Source: Ralstonia insidiosa
GTDB lineage: Bacteria; Pseudomonadota; Gammaproteobacteria; Burkholderiales; Burkholderiaceae
Reading direction: 5' to 3'
DNA: 64,000 nt
NCBI RefSeq assembly: GCF_008801405.1
Contig: NZ_VZPV01000001.1
Coordinates: forward strand, 2,914,001-2,978,000
Below are positions 26,276 through 33,911 of this stretch, one piece after another. The translations under genes and the position numbers were made by a program. Each line of letters opens with the position of its first letter. Within the stretch, counting starts at the first letter, position 1. Under the pieces are notes generated by a model, which searched no databases, had not been told where the DNA came from, and was given only the letters and a program-made list of their open reading frames with translations.

Positions 26276-27592
26276 ATGTCCGCCTTCATCCTTGTCGCGC
26301 TCATCCTGATCAGCGCCTTCTTTTCTGCTTCCGAGATCGCGCTCACTGCCTCGCGTCGCACCCGCCTGCAAACGCTGGCCGACGATGGCGACACCCGCGC
26401 CCTGCGCGTGCTGCAGCTCAAGGACACGCCCGGCAACTTCTTCACCGTGGTGCAGATCGGCGTGAATGCGGTGGCGATCCTGGCCGGTGTCATCGGCGAC
26501 AGCCAGATCTCGGGGCCGTTGGCCACGTGGCTGGGCGACTGGCTGCCAGCCGCCCGTGCCGAGCGCATCGCCAGCATCGCCGGTTTCATCATCGTGACGG
26601 GGCTCTTCATTCTGTTTGCCGACCTGCTGCCCAAGCGCCTGGCGGTGCTCTACCCCGAGCGCTGCGCGCTGGGCGTCATCGGCCCGATCCAGACCTGCCT
26701 GCGCGTGCTGCGGCCAGTGGTCTGGCTATTCAACGGCGCGGCTGACCTATTCCTGAAGCTGTTTGGCGTGCCCACGCACCGCGTTGAGCAGATCACCACC
26801 GAAGACATCACCGCCATGGTGGGCGCTGGCGCCGAGGCAGGCGTGCTGCGCAAGCACGAGCTGGCCATGATCGAGAACGTGTTCGAGCTGGAATCGCGCA
26901 CCATCACCTCGGTCATGACCGTGCGCGACGAGGTTGTCTACTTCACGACCGACGAGCCGCTGGAATCGATCAAGCTGAAGATCATCGCCCAGCCGCATGC
27001 CGAATACCTCGTCTGCCGCGACGATATCGACTCGGTGCTCGGCTTCATCGCCTCGAAGGACATCCTGAAGCAGATCCTGTCGGAGGAATCCGCCACTGTG
27101 ATCCGCAACCTGGCCAAGCACTTTGACAAGAACCTGCTGGTGCTGCCTGACACGCTCAACCTGTCGCAGGCGCTCACGCGCTTTCGCGAGATGCACCAGA
27201 GCTTTGGCGCGGTGGTCAACGAGTATGGGCTGGTGGTGGGCATCGTCACGCTTGACGACATCGTCGGCGCGGTGATGGGTGACATCCTCTACCTGGGCGA
27301 AGACGAGCAGATCGTGCGCCGCGATGACGGCTCCTGCCTGATCGATGGCGTCACGCCCATCGGCGACGTCAAGCGCGCCTTCGACCTGGACGACCTGCCC
27401 GGCGAGCACCACATCGAAACCATCGCCGGGCTGGTCATCTACGCGCTCAAGCGCATCCCCAAGAAGAGCGAAAGCATCGACATCGGGCCGCTGCACATCG
27501 AGGTGCTCGACATCGACAACCACCGCATCGATCAGTTGCTGGTGTCGCGGCGCATCGATCCGGCTGCCTCGCCCGTTTCCTCCGCATCGTGA
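26276..27592 (+). CDS. CNNM/CorC-type membrane protein with CBS domains
   Basis: 438 aa. The N-terminal CNNM (DUF21) transmembrane domain (about residues 1-190) has FFSASEIALTASRRTRLQ and the export-type GIGVNAV-like helix. Two CBS domains follow, with VYFTTDEPLESIKLKII and FGAVVNEYGLVVGIVTLDDI, then a CorC/HlyC C-terminal domain (about 360-430). Family members are linked to magnesium or cobalt efflux and are often misnamed haemolysins. The start at 26276 begins directly with the first helix; an ATG at 26213 would add 21 polar residues. Its 3' end overlaps the convergent gene at 27532 by 61 bp. Confidence 0.88.
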   Translation: MSAFILVALILISAFFSASEIALTASRRTRLQTLADDGDTRALRVLQLKDTPGNFFTVVQIGVNAVAILAGVIGDSQISGPLATWLGDWLPAARAERIASIAGFIIVTGLFILFADLLPKRLAVLYPERCALGVIGPIQTCLRVLRPVVWLFNGAADLFLKLFGVPTHRVEQITTEDITAMVGAGAEAGVLRKHELAMIENVFELESRTITSVMTVRDEVVYFTTDEPLESIKLKIIAQPHAEYLVCRDDIDSVLGFIASKDILKQILSEESATVIRNLAKHFDKNLLVLPDTLNLSQALTRFREMHQSFGAVVNEYGLVVGIVTLDDIVGAVMGDILYLGEDEQIVRRDDGSCLIDGVTPIGDVKRAFDLDDLPGEHHIETIAGLVIYALKRIPKKSESIDIGPLHIEVLDIDNHRIDQLLVSRRIDPAASPVSSAS

Positions 27593-28017
27593 GCGGCAAA
27601 CACGTCCTTGGCGGCAAACATGCCGTTGAGTGCCGCCGGAAAGCCCGCGTATAGCGCCATCTGCAGGATCGTCTCGGTAATCTCGTGGCGGGTGAGCCCC
27701 ACGTTGAGCCCCGCGGCGATATGCACCTTCAGTTGCGGTACCGCATTGCCCAGGGCCGTAAGCGCGGCAATGGTGGCGATCTCACGCTCGCGCAGCGTCA
27801 GACCTGGGCGGCTGTAGACATCGCCAAACCCAAATTCGACGATGTAACGACCGAGGTCGGGCGAGATGTCGGCCAAGGCCTCGACCACGCGTTCGCCGGC
27901 CACGTCATCGACTTCCTTGAGTTTTTGCCAGCCCCGGGCGTAGCGATCACGATTCGGGGCGTCCTGCAGGTTGGCGTGGTTTGCGGCTTGCGGTGCGGTT
28001 TGTGCGATCTGCGTCAT
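27532..28017 (-). CDS. Carboxymuconolactone decarboxylase-family protein
   Basis: 161 aa. The alpha-helical CMD/AhpD-like core includes WQKLKEVDDVAGERVVEAL, the catalytic-type segment LTLREREIATIAALTALG, and QLKVHIAAGLNVGLTRHEITETILQMALYAGFP. There is no CxxC pair, so it is of the decarboxylase branch rather than the AhpD peroxidase branch. The upstream MerR gene overlaps it by 71 bp, so the two are co-transcribed and the MerR protein probably controls it. The substrate is unknown. The 3' end overlaps the convergent CNNM/CBS gene by 61 bp. Confidence 0.85.
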   Translation of the reverse strand: MTQIAQTAPQAANHANLQDAPNRDRYARGWQKLKEVDDVAGERVVEALADISPDLGRYIVEFGFGDVYSRPGLTLREREIATIAALTALGNAVPQLKVHIAAGLNVGLTRHEITETILQMALYAGFPAALNGMFAAKDVFAAHDAEETGEAAGSMRRDTSN

Positions 28018-28477
28018 GTGCGTCCTCGTTCGATTGGCGTTTCGGCTGTTGTTTCGATTTGCGAGATGAGGAAGCGGAACCCAGCGCGCTTTCTGCGGCG
28101 GCAATCCGGGCCCGGATGCCGTCGTAGTTGACGATCTTCTCGCGCAGCACGGCCAGTGTTTCGGCCCGCGCGCGCTGCTCCGCCTCCAGCGCCGCGGCAT
28201 GCAACTCCAGCAAGCGTTGGCGCGCTGACACACTCTCCAGACTGTCGCCCTGCCGCCGCAGCGCTGCGTACTGCAGCATCTGCGCAATCGGCATGCCGGT
28301 GTCGCGCAAGCGCAGCAGGAACGCGAGCCACGTCATGTCTTCCGCACGGAAGACGCGGTGGCCGTTATCGCGCCGCTGCACGCTGTCGAGCAGGCCGATG
28401 CGCTCGTAGTAGCGCAGCGTATGCGTCGACAGGCCGGTGGCTTCTGCAACTTGGGCGATGGTCAGGAAAGTGGTCAT
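27947..28477 (-). CDS. MerR-family transcriptional regulator
   Basis: 176 aa. The N-terminal MerR helix-turn-helix (TIAQVAEATGLSTHTLRYYE, then RIGLLDSVQRRDNGHRVF) is followed by the wing DMTWLAFLLRLRDTGMPI and a long dimerization helix. The C-terminal tail is Ser/Lys/Arg-rich and lies in the 71-bp overlap with the next gene. No metal-binding cysteines are visible, so it belongs to the redox- or ligand-sensing branch. It probably controls itself and the CMD-family gene from the operator at 28484-28514. No ribosome binding site is seen and the predicted transcription start falls on the ATG. Confidence 0.9.
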   Translation of the reverse strand: MTTFLTIAQVAEATGLSTHTLRYYERIGLLDSVQRRDNGHRVFRAEDMTWLAFLLRLRDTGMPIAQMLQYAALRRQGDSLESVSARQRLLELHAAALEAEQRARAETLAVLREKIVNYDGIRARIAAAESALGSASSSRKSKQQPKRQSNEDAHDADRTNRTASRKPRQPAGRPES

Positions 28478-28483
28478 GAACGG

Positions 28484-28514
28484 AGCTTAGAAGTTAGAGC
28501 GCACTCTAAGTCAA
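28484..28514 (-). promoter_or_regulatory. MerR-type promoter with 19-bp spacer and palindromic operator
   Basis: On the minus strand TTGACT (-35, 28509-28514) and TAAGCT (-10, 28484-28489) are separated by 19 bp, the unusual spacing typical of MerR-controlled promoters. The palindrome TTAGAGCGCACTCTAA (28494-28509) almost fills the spacer. It lies immediately before the merR gene, so autoregulation is likely. Confidence 0.6.
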
Positions 28515-28561
28515 GCGACTTTAGCGCAGGTTTGCACCAGCCTGACGGGCAGCCCCAAAAC

Positions 28562-28594
28562 AAAACGCCGGCCCCTTTCGAGGGCCGGCGTTTT
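28562..28594. terminator. Bidirectional terminator downstream of the small exported-protein gene
   Basis: AAAACGCCGGCCC (28562-28574) is fully complementary to GGGCCGGCGTTTT (28582-28594). It ends the minus-strand gene at 28621-28839. Confidence 0.85.
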
Positions 28595-28620
28595 GGTGTG
28601 CAGAAAAACCGGGAAACCGG

Positions 28621-28839
28621 TTAGCCGCCCTTGCCGAACTCGCTCGGGCTCGCCACCTTCGGACGGTGGTCATGCTTCTTTTTCTTCTTGTGGTGGTGCG
28701 CCTTCTTCTCGCCTGCTGCCGGGGCTGCGGCGGGTGCCGGGGCAGCGGCGGGTGCAGCCGGAGCGGCCGGGGCGGAAGCCTGCGCAAATGCGCCGGCGCT
28801 GAAGACTGCTGCCACGAGGGCAGCCAGAAGCTTGTTCAT
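28621..28839 (-). CDS. Small exported Ala/Pro-rich, His/Lys-rich protein
   Basis: 72 aa. It has a Sec signal peptide (MNKLLAALVAAVFSAGAFA), an Ala/Pro linker, then a basic cluster KKAHHHKKKKKHDHR near residue 50. It ends SPSEFGKGG. No known domain is recognised. A protein of the same design is encoded divergently at 29234-29509. The histidine/lysine cluster could bind metals or polyanions in the periplasm; this is a guess. The start is the ATG that gives a classical signal peptide. Confidence 0.7.
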   Translation of the reverse strand: MNKLLAALVAAVFSAGAFAQASAPAAPAAPAAAPAPAAAPAAGEKKAHHHKKKKKHDHRPKVASPSEFGKGG

Positions 28840-29233
28840 CGTGTTGTCCTTATGAAAATACGGAGATGCGGCGCACCCGGTAACAGGATGGAACGTGACC
28901 CAATGCGTCCCTCGCCACTGCCATTCAACGCGCGACCCCAGCATCGGGATGACCCGCGCATCACCGGGCAGTGTGGTGCAGGCGCTGGCCAATGTCCACC
29001 TGAAGCCTGACGATACGCCGATGTGCAGATCGGCACGTTGATACGTCTCAACAAAAATTGACAAATATTGCGTGACACACTTTCTACATTGTTACGCGCG
29101 CTTACATCGTGGGAAGAACGCTTACAAACAGCGGTACACGGCCTCACGATATGAAGCGTTTTTGGAGGCATGGATCGCACATTGGACGAGATCCATGTAT
29201 CTGAAGTCCCGCTATATCCTCAAGGAGTCTCAC

Positions 29234-29509
29234 ATGAAAGTCGCTCAATCCCTGGCCGCTCTGATCGTTGCTGGTGCCTTTGCCGCCCCCGTGTTCGCAG
29301 CTGGCACCGCGTCCGCACCGGCTGCTGCTCCCGCACCGGCACCGGCCGCTGCGGCGACTGCCACCGATGCCGCTTCCGCTCCGAAGGCCGAAGCCAAGCA
29401 CGAGAAGAAGCACCACGCCCACAAGAAGGCGCACAAGGCTGCAGCCAAGTCGGAAGCCAAGACAGATGCCGCTTCGGCACCGAAGGCCGCTGAACCCGCC
29501 AAGCAATAA
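29234..29509 (+). CDS. Small exported Ala/Pro-rich, His/Lys-rich protein (divergent relative)
   Basis: 91 aa. Signal peptide MKVAQSLAALIVAGAFAAPVFA, then Ala/Pro-rich sequence and a basic cluster KHEKKHHAHKKAHKAAAKSE. The module TDAASAPKAE recurs near the C-terminus, so the gene contains a short internal duplication. AAGGAGTCTCAC before the ATG is a good binding site. The roughly 390-bp gap to the divergent partner contains no gene, but it does have a TTGACA hexamer at 29058-29063 that may be part of a promoter. Function unknown. Confidence 0.75.
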   Translation: MKVAQSLAALIVAGAFAAPVFAAGTASAPAAAPAPAPAAAATATDAASAPKAEAKHEKKHHAHKKAHKAAAKSEAKTDAASAPKAAEPAKQ

Positions 29510-29525
29510 GGCGATCGTGCAGTGA

Positions 29526-29555
29526 AAAACGCCGGGAATTCCCCGGCGTTTTTTT
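29526..29555 (+). terminator. Rho-independent terminator
   Basis: AACGCCGGG (29528-29536) pairs with CCCGGCGTT (29542-29550), followed by seven T. It lies just after the small exported-protein gene and before the convergent phosphatase gene. Confidence 0.85.
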
Positions 29556-29573
29556 ATGCCTGCTTAAACCGCA

Positions 29574-31310
29574 TCAATGCAGGTGCGGCAGACGCTTCGT
29601 ACCTTCGATCTGCACGGCTTGCAGCTCATGCGGCTTGAGCCCCAGCACGCTCAAGATCGTCGGTGCGATCTGGTTGGTGTCGACATGCTCGTCCACCACA
29701 TCGGAGCCGATGCCTGCGCCCCACACCACGATCGGCACGTGGCGGTTCTCCGGACGGAAGCCACCATGTTCGGCGATCTTCGACAGCTTGCTGCCCGCCC
29801 ACACCGTGCCCTGCTGCGCGATGCCGACCACATCGGGGAAGCGATCGTCGCTGGGCTTCACACCAAAGAAGTCGGCCACCTCCTCACCGATCACGAAGCG
29901 GCTCGCGCCGGCCTGCGTGAATGGCTTGGCGGTTGCATTGCCCGCCGCATCCGAACCCACGCCCGTGCCCGAATAGCCCAGCAGGAACTGCTTGGCGAAC
30001 CGCAGCGCGGCTGGCGAGCGGTCGTTCAGCCATAGCAGGATGCCGTCGTCATCCATTGCATGCGCGACAAGGTGCGGCTTGGTCGCATCCTTGCAGGTGG
30101 CGGCGTACTTTTCCCACGCGCAGTTGAGCGCGTCGATCATGTCGCCGTCGTTGACGATGGTCAGGTCTGCGCGGCTGTTGGGCGATTGACCATGCTTGGC
30201 CGACACGATCACGACCGTGTTGGACGGGTCCGTCGCCTTGACCAACTCGCCCAACTTGTTGTCGACGAAGGTGAGCGCGCTCTGCAGCACCGGCCCCGGC
30301 ACCGTGCCGTTGTTGGTGTAGCCGCCCAGGCCGCCCTTCACCTTGTTGGCGGTGTTGGACGGGTCCGGGTAGTACGCTGATTTGTTCAGCTTCTGCGCAG
30401 TCGACACGGCCTGGAAGTTCATGCCCAGGATGGCCGGCACACCCGGCGTACCGTTGCCGGCGTGGTCGTGGCCCTTGAGCCAGTTCAGCACGGCCAGCAC
30501 CTTGAAGCTGTCGTAGCGCTGTGTGTCGGTGTTGTCCTTGGTCCAGTCCGGGCCGGGGCCACCAGGCCGCGACGGGTCGGTCACCGAGCTGTTGATCTCG
30601 GGCGCGAACAAGTCATCAATGCCCTGCCCGCTCGGGCCGTTGAGGATTTCATATGCCGCGTGCTTGTCCGACCAGGCCGTGTGCAGACCGTGCTTGCGCG
30701 CGACTTCAAACACGGTGTTCACCTTCAGGTACTGATGCGGATAGACCGGCGCGCACGTGATGGGCGAGACCGGCAGGAAGGCCGGGTCGATCAGGTCCTG
30801 CGCATGGCCGGTCAATTGCGAGATCTTCGAGAGATCAGCATAGAGGCCGGGGATGCCCTGGCCGCTGTCGAGGCGGTTCAGATCCTTGGCAATGACCTCG
30901 GCGTAGAACACCTCGGCGCCCGGCTTGGTGGTGTGGCAGTTGGCGGCCGTCGTACCGGCCGGCAGCAGGCTCCGGCTGTACGCGTCGTCGTAGTAGATGC
31001 CGGTGGTCTTGGGATTGCCGCCGGTCACCTGGCCGACCATGCCGGGAAACGAGTCGGACGGAAACGGCGTACGGGCGTTGCGATAGCTCACGCCCTGGTG
31101 CACAAGGCGCGCGAGCGTGGAGCCCGGATGGTTGCCGACATACCAGTCGAGATCGGACTGATGCAGACCATCGACCGAGATCAGCAGGACATGCTTGGCG
31201 TGCGCCTGCCGCACATCATGCGCATCATCGTCATCGGCATACACATGCGCAGACAGACCGCATGCAAGCGTGGAGAGTACAGCGAGCGCGAGGTATTTCT
31301 TGGGGGACAC
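29574..31310 (-). CDS. Alkaline phosphatase-superfamily hydrolase (phosphodiesterase-like), exported
   Basis: 578 aa with a signal peptide (KKYLALAVLSTLACGLSAHVYA). Alkaline-phosphatase-fold motifs are HVLLISVDGLHQSDLDW (metal Asp), TPFPSDSFPGM (nucleophile Thr/Ser region), VSAKHGQSPNS, IAEHGGFRPENRHVPIVVWG, and DTNQIAPTILSVLGL (metal Asp/His set). This fits type I phosphodiesterase/nucleotide pyrophosphatase-like or sulfatase-related enzymes acting in the periplasm; the substrate is not clear. The best start is the GTG at 31310, preceded by GAGGAGAATCCC. Longer readings to an ATG at 31427 place non-signal sequence before the signal peptide. Confidence 0.85.
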   Translation of the reverse strand: MSPKKYLALAVLSTLACGLSAHVYADDDDAHDVRQAHAKHVLLISVDGLHQSDLDWYVGNHPGSTLARLVHQGVSYRNARTPFPSDSFPGMVGQVTGGNPKTTGIYYDDAYSRSLLPAGTTAANCHTTKPGAEVFYAEVIAKDLNRLDSGQGIPGLYADLSKISQLTGHAQDLIDPAFLPVSPITCAPVYPHQYLKVNTVFEVARKHGLHTAWSDKHAAYEILNGPSGQGIDDLFAPEINSSVTDPSRPGGPGPDWTKDNTDTQRYDSFKVLAVLNWLKGHDHAGNGTPGVPAILGMNFQAVSTAQKLNKSAYYPDPSNTANKVKGGLGGYTNNGTVPGPVLQSALTFVDNKLGELVKATDPSNTVVIVSAKHGQSPNSRADLTIVNDGDMIDALNCAWEKYAATCKDATKPHLVAHAMDDDGILLWLNDRSPAALRFAKQFLLGYSGTGVGSDAAGNATAKPFTQAGASRFVIGEEVADFFGVKPSDDRFPDVVGIAQQGTVWAGSKLSKIAEHGGFRPENRHVPIVVWGAGIGSDVVDEHVDTNQIAPTILSVLGLKPHELQAVQIEGTKRLPHLH

Positions 31311-31526
31311 GGGATTCTCCTCTGGGATACCGCCATGAGGCGGCCCGGTCACGCTATGCCCACCGTATGTCTGTGCAGCGACCCGCGTATGTCGACCCGG
31401 TGACAAATGTAACGTCGCCTCCACCACCCGGTTGAGCCAACGTTTGCACTGTCATCGGCCGTACGGATGATTCCTCTAGAATGGCGTGCCCATCGCTTTT
31501 TCCTTGATGCTCACTTGCTCGATTCC

Positions 31527-32321
31527 ATGCTCTCTTCGCGTGCCCTGCCCTGCTTCGCGCTTGCCTGCCTGCTGGCCCTGACCGGCTCCATTGCCAGGGC
31601 CCAGACCACGCCCGCCGCGAGCGCGGAACCCGGCGACTGGAGCGTCGCCGTCGGCCCGTCCATCTATGTGGCACCGAAGTATCCGGGCGCGAAGTCGAGC
31701 TTTGTGTTCCCGTGGATCGATCAGGAGATCGAGTACAAGCACCGGTATTTCTCGAAGGGCATGGACTTCCTGGGCGCCTACCTCGCCAACGACGACACAT
31801 GGCAGGTGGGCGGCAACTTCCAATTCGATCCGACCTGGCGCCACGCACATGACGACGCGCGCTTGAATGGTCTCGGCAATGTCAACGCCACGGTGCGCGC
31901 CAAGGCCTTCGCGCAATACACGGTGTCGTTCCTGACGCTGTCCACCGACGCCGAGCAGGACATCCTGGGCAACCGCCAGGGCCTGATCGCCAATGCCGAC
32001 GTGTACGCCAGCGCCCCGCTCGGCCGCTGGCTCTTCAGCCTTGGCTCTGGCGTGTCGTGGACCAACGGCCAGTACATGCGCACCTTCTTTGGCGTGGACG
32101 GCGGCCAAAGCGCGGCGTCGGGTCTGCCGGTGTTCGCCACGCACGCCGGTGTGCGCGACATCCACTTCAACGCCATCGTCACGTGCAAGCTGGATGACCG
32201 CTGGACCGCCAACGGCTCCGTCACCGTGGCGCGTCTGCGCGGTGATGCCGCCGACAGCCCGATCACGCAGCGCCGCCAGCAGACCACCGCCATGGCATCA
32301 CTCACGTACCGGTTCCGTTAA
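31527..32321 (+). CDS. MipA/OmpV-family outer-membrane protein
   Basis: 264 aa. Signal peptide ending near SIARA, then beta-rich sequence with the family segments VGPSIYVAPKYPGAK and YFSKGMDFLGAYL. The C-terminus is MASLTYRFR; the penultimate aromatic fits an outer-membrane barrel. MipA of E. coli scaffolds murein-synthesizing and -degrading enzymes; OmpV-type members are general outer-membrane proteins. The start at 31527 gives the best signal peptide. It is divergent from the phosphatase gene and 31 bp upstream of the HAD gene, with which it may be co-transcribed. Confidence 0.85.
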   Translation: MLSSRALPCFALACLLALTGSIARAQTTPAASAEPGDWSVAVGPSIYVAPKYPGAKSSFVFPWIDQEIEYKHRYFSKGMDFLGAYLANDDTWQVGGNFQFDPTWRHAHDDARLNGLGNVNATVRAKAFAQYTVSFLTLSTDAEQDILGNRQGLIANADVYASAPLGRWLFSLGSGVSWTNGQYMRTFFGVDGGQSAASGLPVFATHAGVRDIHFNAIVTCKLDDRWTANGSVTVARLRGDAADSPITQRRQQTTAMASLTYRFR

Positions 32322-32352
32322 CCCTGCCGCGCGTGTTTCCAGGGAGCCACGC

Positions 32353-33075
32353 ATGACCTTCGACCCATCCTCGTTGAAAGCGCTGTGCTTTGACGTGCAA
32401 GGCACGCTGGTCGACTTCACCACGCCGCTCATCGAAGCCGGTGAAGCATTGGCGACGCAGCGTGGATTCGTCGCCGACTGGCCGGAAGTCATCACGCGCT
32501 GGCGCGCCGGCTACCGCGCCGGCATGGACGCGTTCTTGGCCGGACAGCGCGCCTGGATCTCCACCGACACGATCTATCGCGAAGCGCTGGATACGCTGCT
32601 GGCCAACTACCCGTGGGCCCAGCAGGTCAGCGCGGAAGACCGCGATGCGCTCAACACAACCTGGAGCCGCTTGCGCCCCTGGCCGGATACCCAGCGCGGC
32701 CTCAGCCGGTTGCGCTCGCGTTATCTGACGGCAGCGCTATCGAACGGCAGCATGGCTTCGGTGATCCGCATTGCGCGGCATGGCGCCCTGCCCTTCGACG
32801 CCATCCTCACGGGCGAACTTGTGCAGTCGTTCAAACCCGACCCGAAGGTCTATGCCCTCGCCGTCCGGTCGCTCGGTGTGGCACCCCACGAAATCATGAT
32901 GGTCGCATCACACAAATACGATCTGGTGGCGGCCCGTGCACAGGGTTTTCGGACGGCATTCATCGCGCGGCCGCTGGAGTTTGGGCCCGGTGTTGCCGTC
33001 GATATCACGCCAGATCCGACGTTCGACTGTAACGTGGCTGACATGGAAGAACTCGCAACCCGGCTTGGCGCCTAG
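32353..33075 (+). CDS. HAD-superfamily hydrolase, haloacid dehalogenase type II-like
   Basis: 240 aa. Motif I is CFDVQGTLVDF (nucleophile Asp; type II dehalogenases normally have FDxYGT or FDVFGT, so the Gln is a variant). Motif II is ALSNGS, motif III is the Lys in SFKPDPKVYALA, and motif IV is MMVASHKYDLVAARAQGF. The layout of cap and core matches S-2-haloacid dehalogenases and related phosphatases, so dehalogenase activity is possible but not assured. GGGAGCCACGC precedes the ATG. Confidence 0.85.
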   Translation: MTFDPSSLKALCFDVQGTLVDFTTPLIEAGEALATQRGFVADWPEVITRWRAGYRAGMDAFLAGQRAWISTDTIYREALDTLLANYPWAQQVSAEDRDALNTTWSRLRPWPDTQRGLSRLRSRYLTAALSNGSMASVIRIARHGALPFDAILTGELVQSFKPDPKVYALAVRSLGVAPHEIMMVASHKYDLVAARAQGFRTAFIARPLEFGPGVAVDITPDPTFDCNVADMEELATRLGA

Positions 33076-33348
33076 CGCAATCGGTTGCATTAGCGCCGAA
33101 CCTGCCGTGGCAGCGGCTTCGGCATGAGACAAACACCTATCAGACCAGAACACCAGCCACGCGCCTCTCCCCCAAAAGGACCATGCCTCCTTTTCGCAAC
33201 AGGCGTGTTTGCAATCACCCTCAACCGTCGCCAATTTTTTTGGTAGTCTGTTTTGCAGGCAGACAATCGCTTCCGATCAACGCGCGCGGACAGCGACCGA
33301 TGTCTTCAAACAAGTGGATGAACACTTGCAAGGCAGGAGGGCCTCACC

Positions 33349-33816
33349 ATGTTGCGATGGATTGCACACTGGGCGATGAACCATGCTCCGTCTCCGGAGA
33401 AGCAGGCAGAACGTGCGCTGAACGAGCTGCGCATGGAGCTGTATCACGCGGAACAGCGCGTGATGGACGCGCAGATGCATGCGGACTACTACCGCGCGCG
33501 CATCACCTTCCTGGAAGAGGTCGTCAAGAAAGGCATTGAGCGCGTCTCCGATCAACGCAAGGGCAAGCAGGAAAGCGCGCACGCGCTGCGCGCCGGTCTC
33601 AAGTTCACGGCCGAACTGTGGCGTGAGTCGCAAGCGCAGTCGCGCGATTCACATCTGCTGCGGCGGCGCACGGCAATGTCGTTCCTCGATCCGCAGGACG
33701 GGCCCGACACGCACCGAGACCCGAAGATTCATCACCTCTCGGAGCTTGCCGCGGGCTCGCATTTCGACAGCAACCCGTTACCGCAGGCCAAGCACGTCGC
33801 TTCTGAGAAGCTGTAG
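33349..33816 (+). CDS. Hypothetical coiled-coil protein
   Basis: 155 aa, no recognised family. A charged helical region (residues 15-65, RALNELRMELYHAEQRVMDA onwards) looks like a coiled coil and is followed by a polar, disordered-looking C-terminus. There is no signal peptide, so it is probably cytosolic. GGCAGGAGG before the ATG and a strong terminator at 33856-33888 support a genuine single-gene transcript. The 273-bp gap before it (33076-33348) has no gene. Confidence 0.7.
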   Translation: MLRWIAHWAMNHAPSPEKQAERALNELRMELYHAEQRVMDAQMHADYYRARITFLEEVVKKGIERVSDQRKGKQESAHALRAGLKFTAELWRESQAQSRDSHLLRRRTAMSFLDPQDGPDTHRDPKIHHLSELAAGSHFDSNPLPQAKHVASEKL

Positions 33817-33855
33817 CGCTGCCCCGCCTGCCCCGTCGAAACACCGGATCAACAC

Positions 33856-33888
33856 AAGCCCCTTGGTCTCAAAGCCAAGGGGCTTTTT
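33856..33888 (+). terminator. Rho-independent terminator
   Basis: AAGCCCCTTGG (33856-33866) pairs with CCAAGGGGCTT (33875-33885), followed by TTT. It lies between the coiled-coil gene and the convergent porin gene. Confidence 0.85.
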
Positions 33889-33911
33889 CTACTGCCGACG
33901 GTAGCGCTCAC

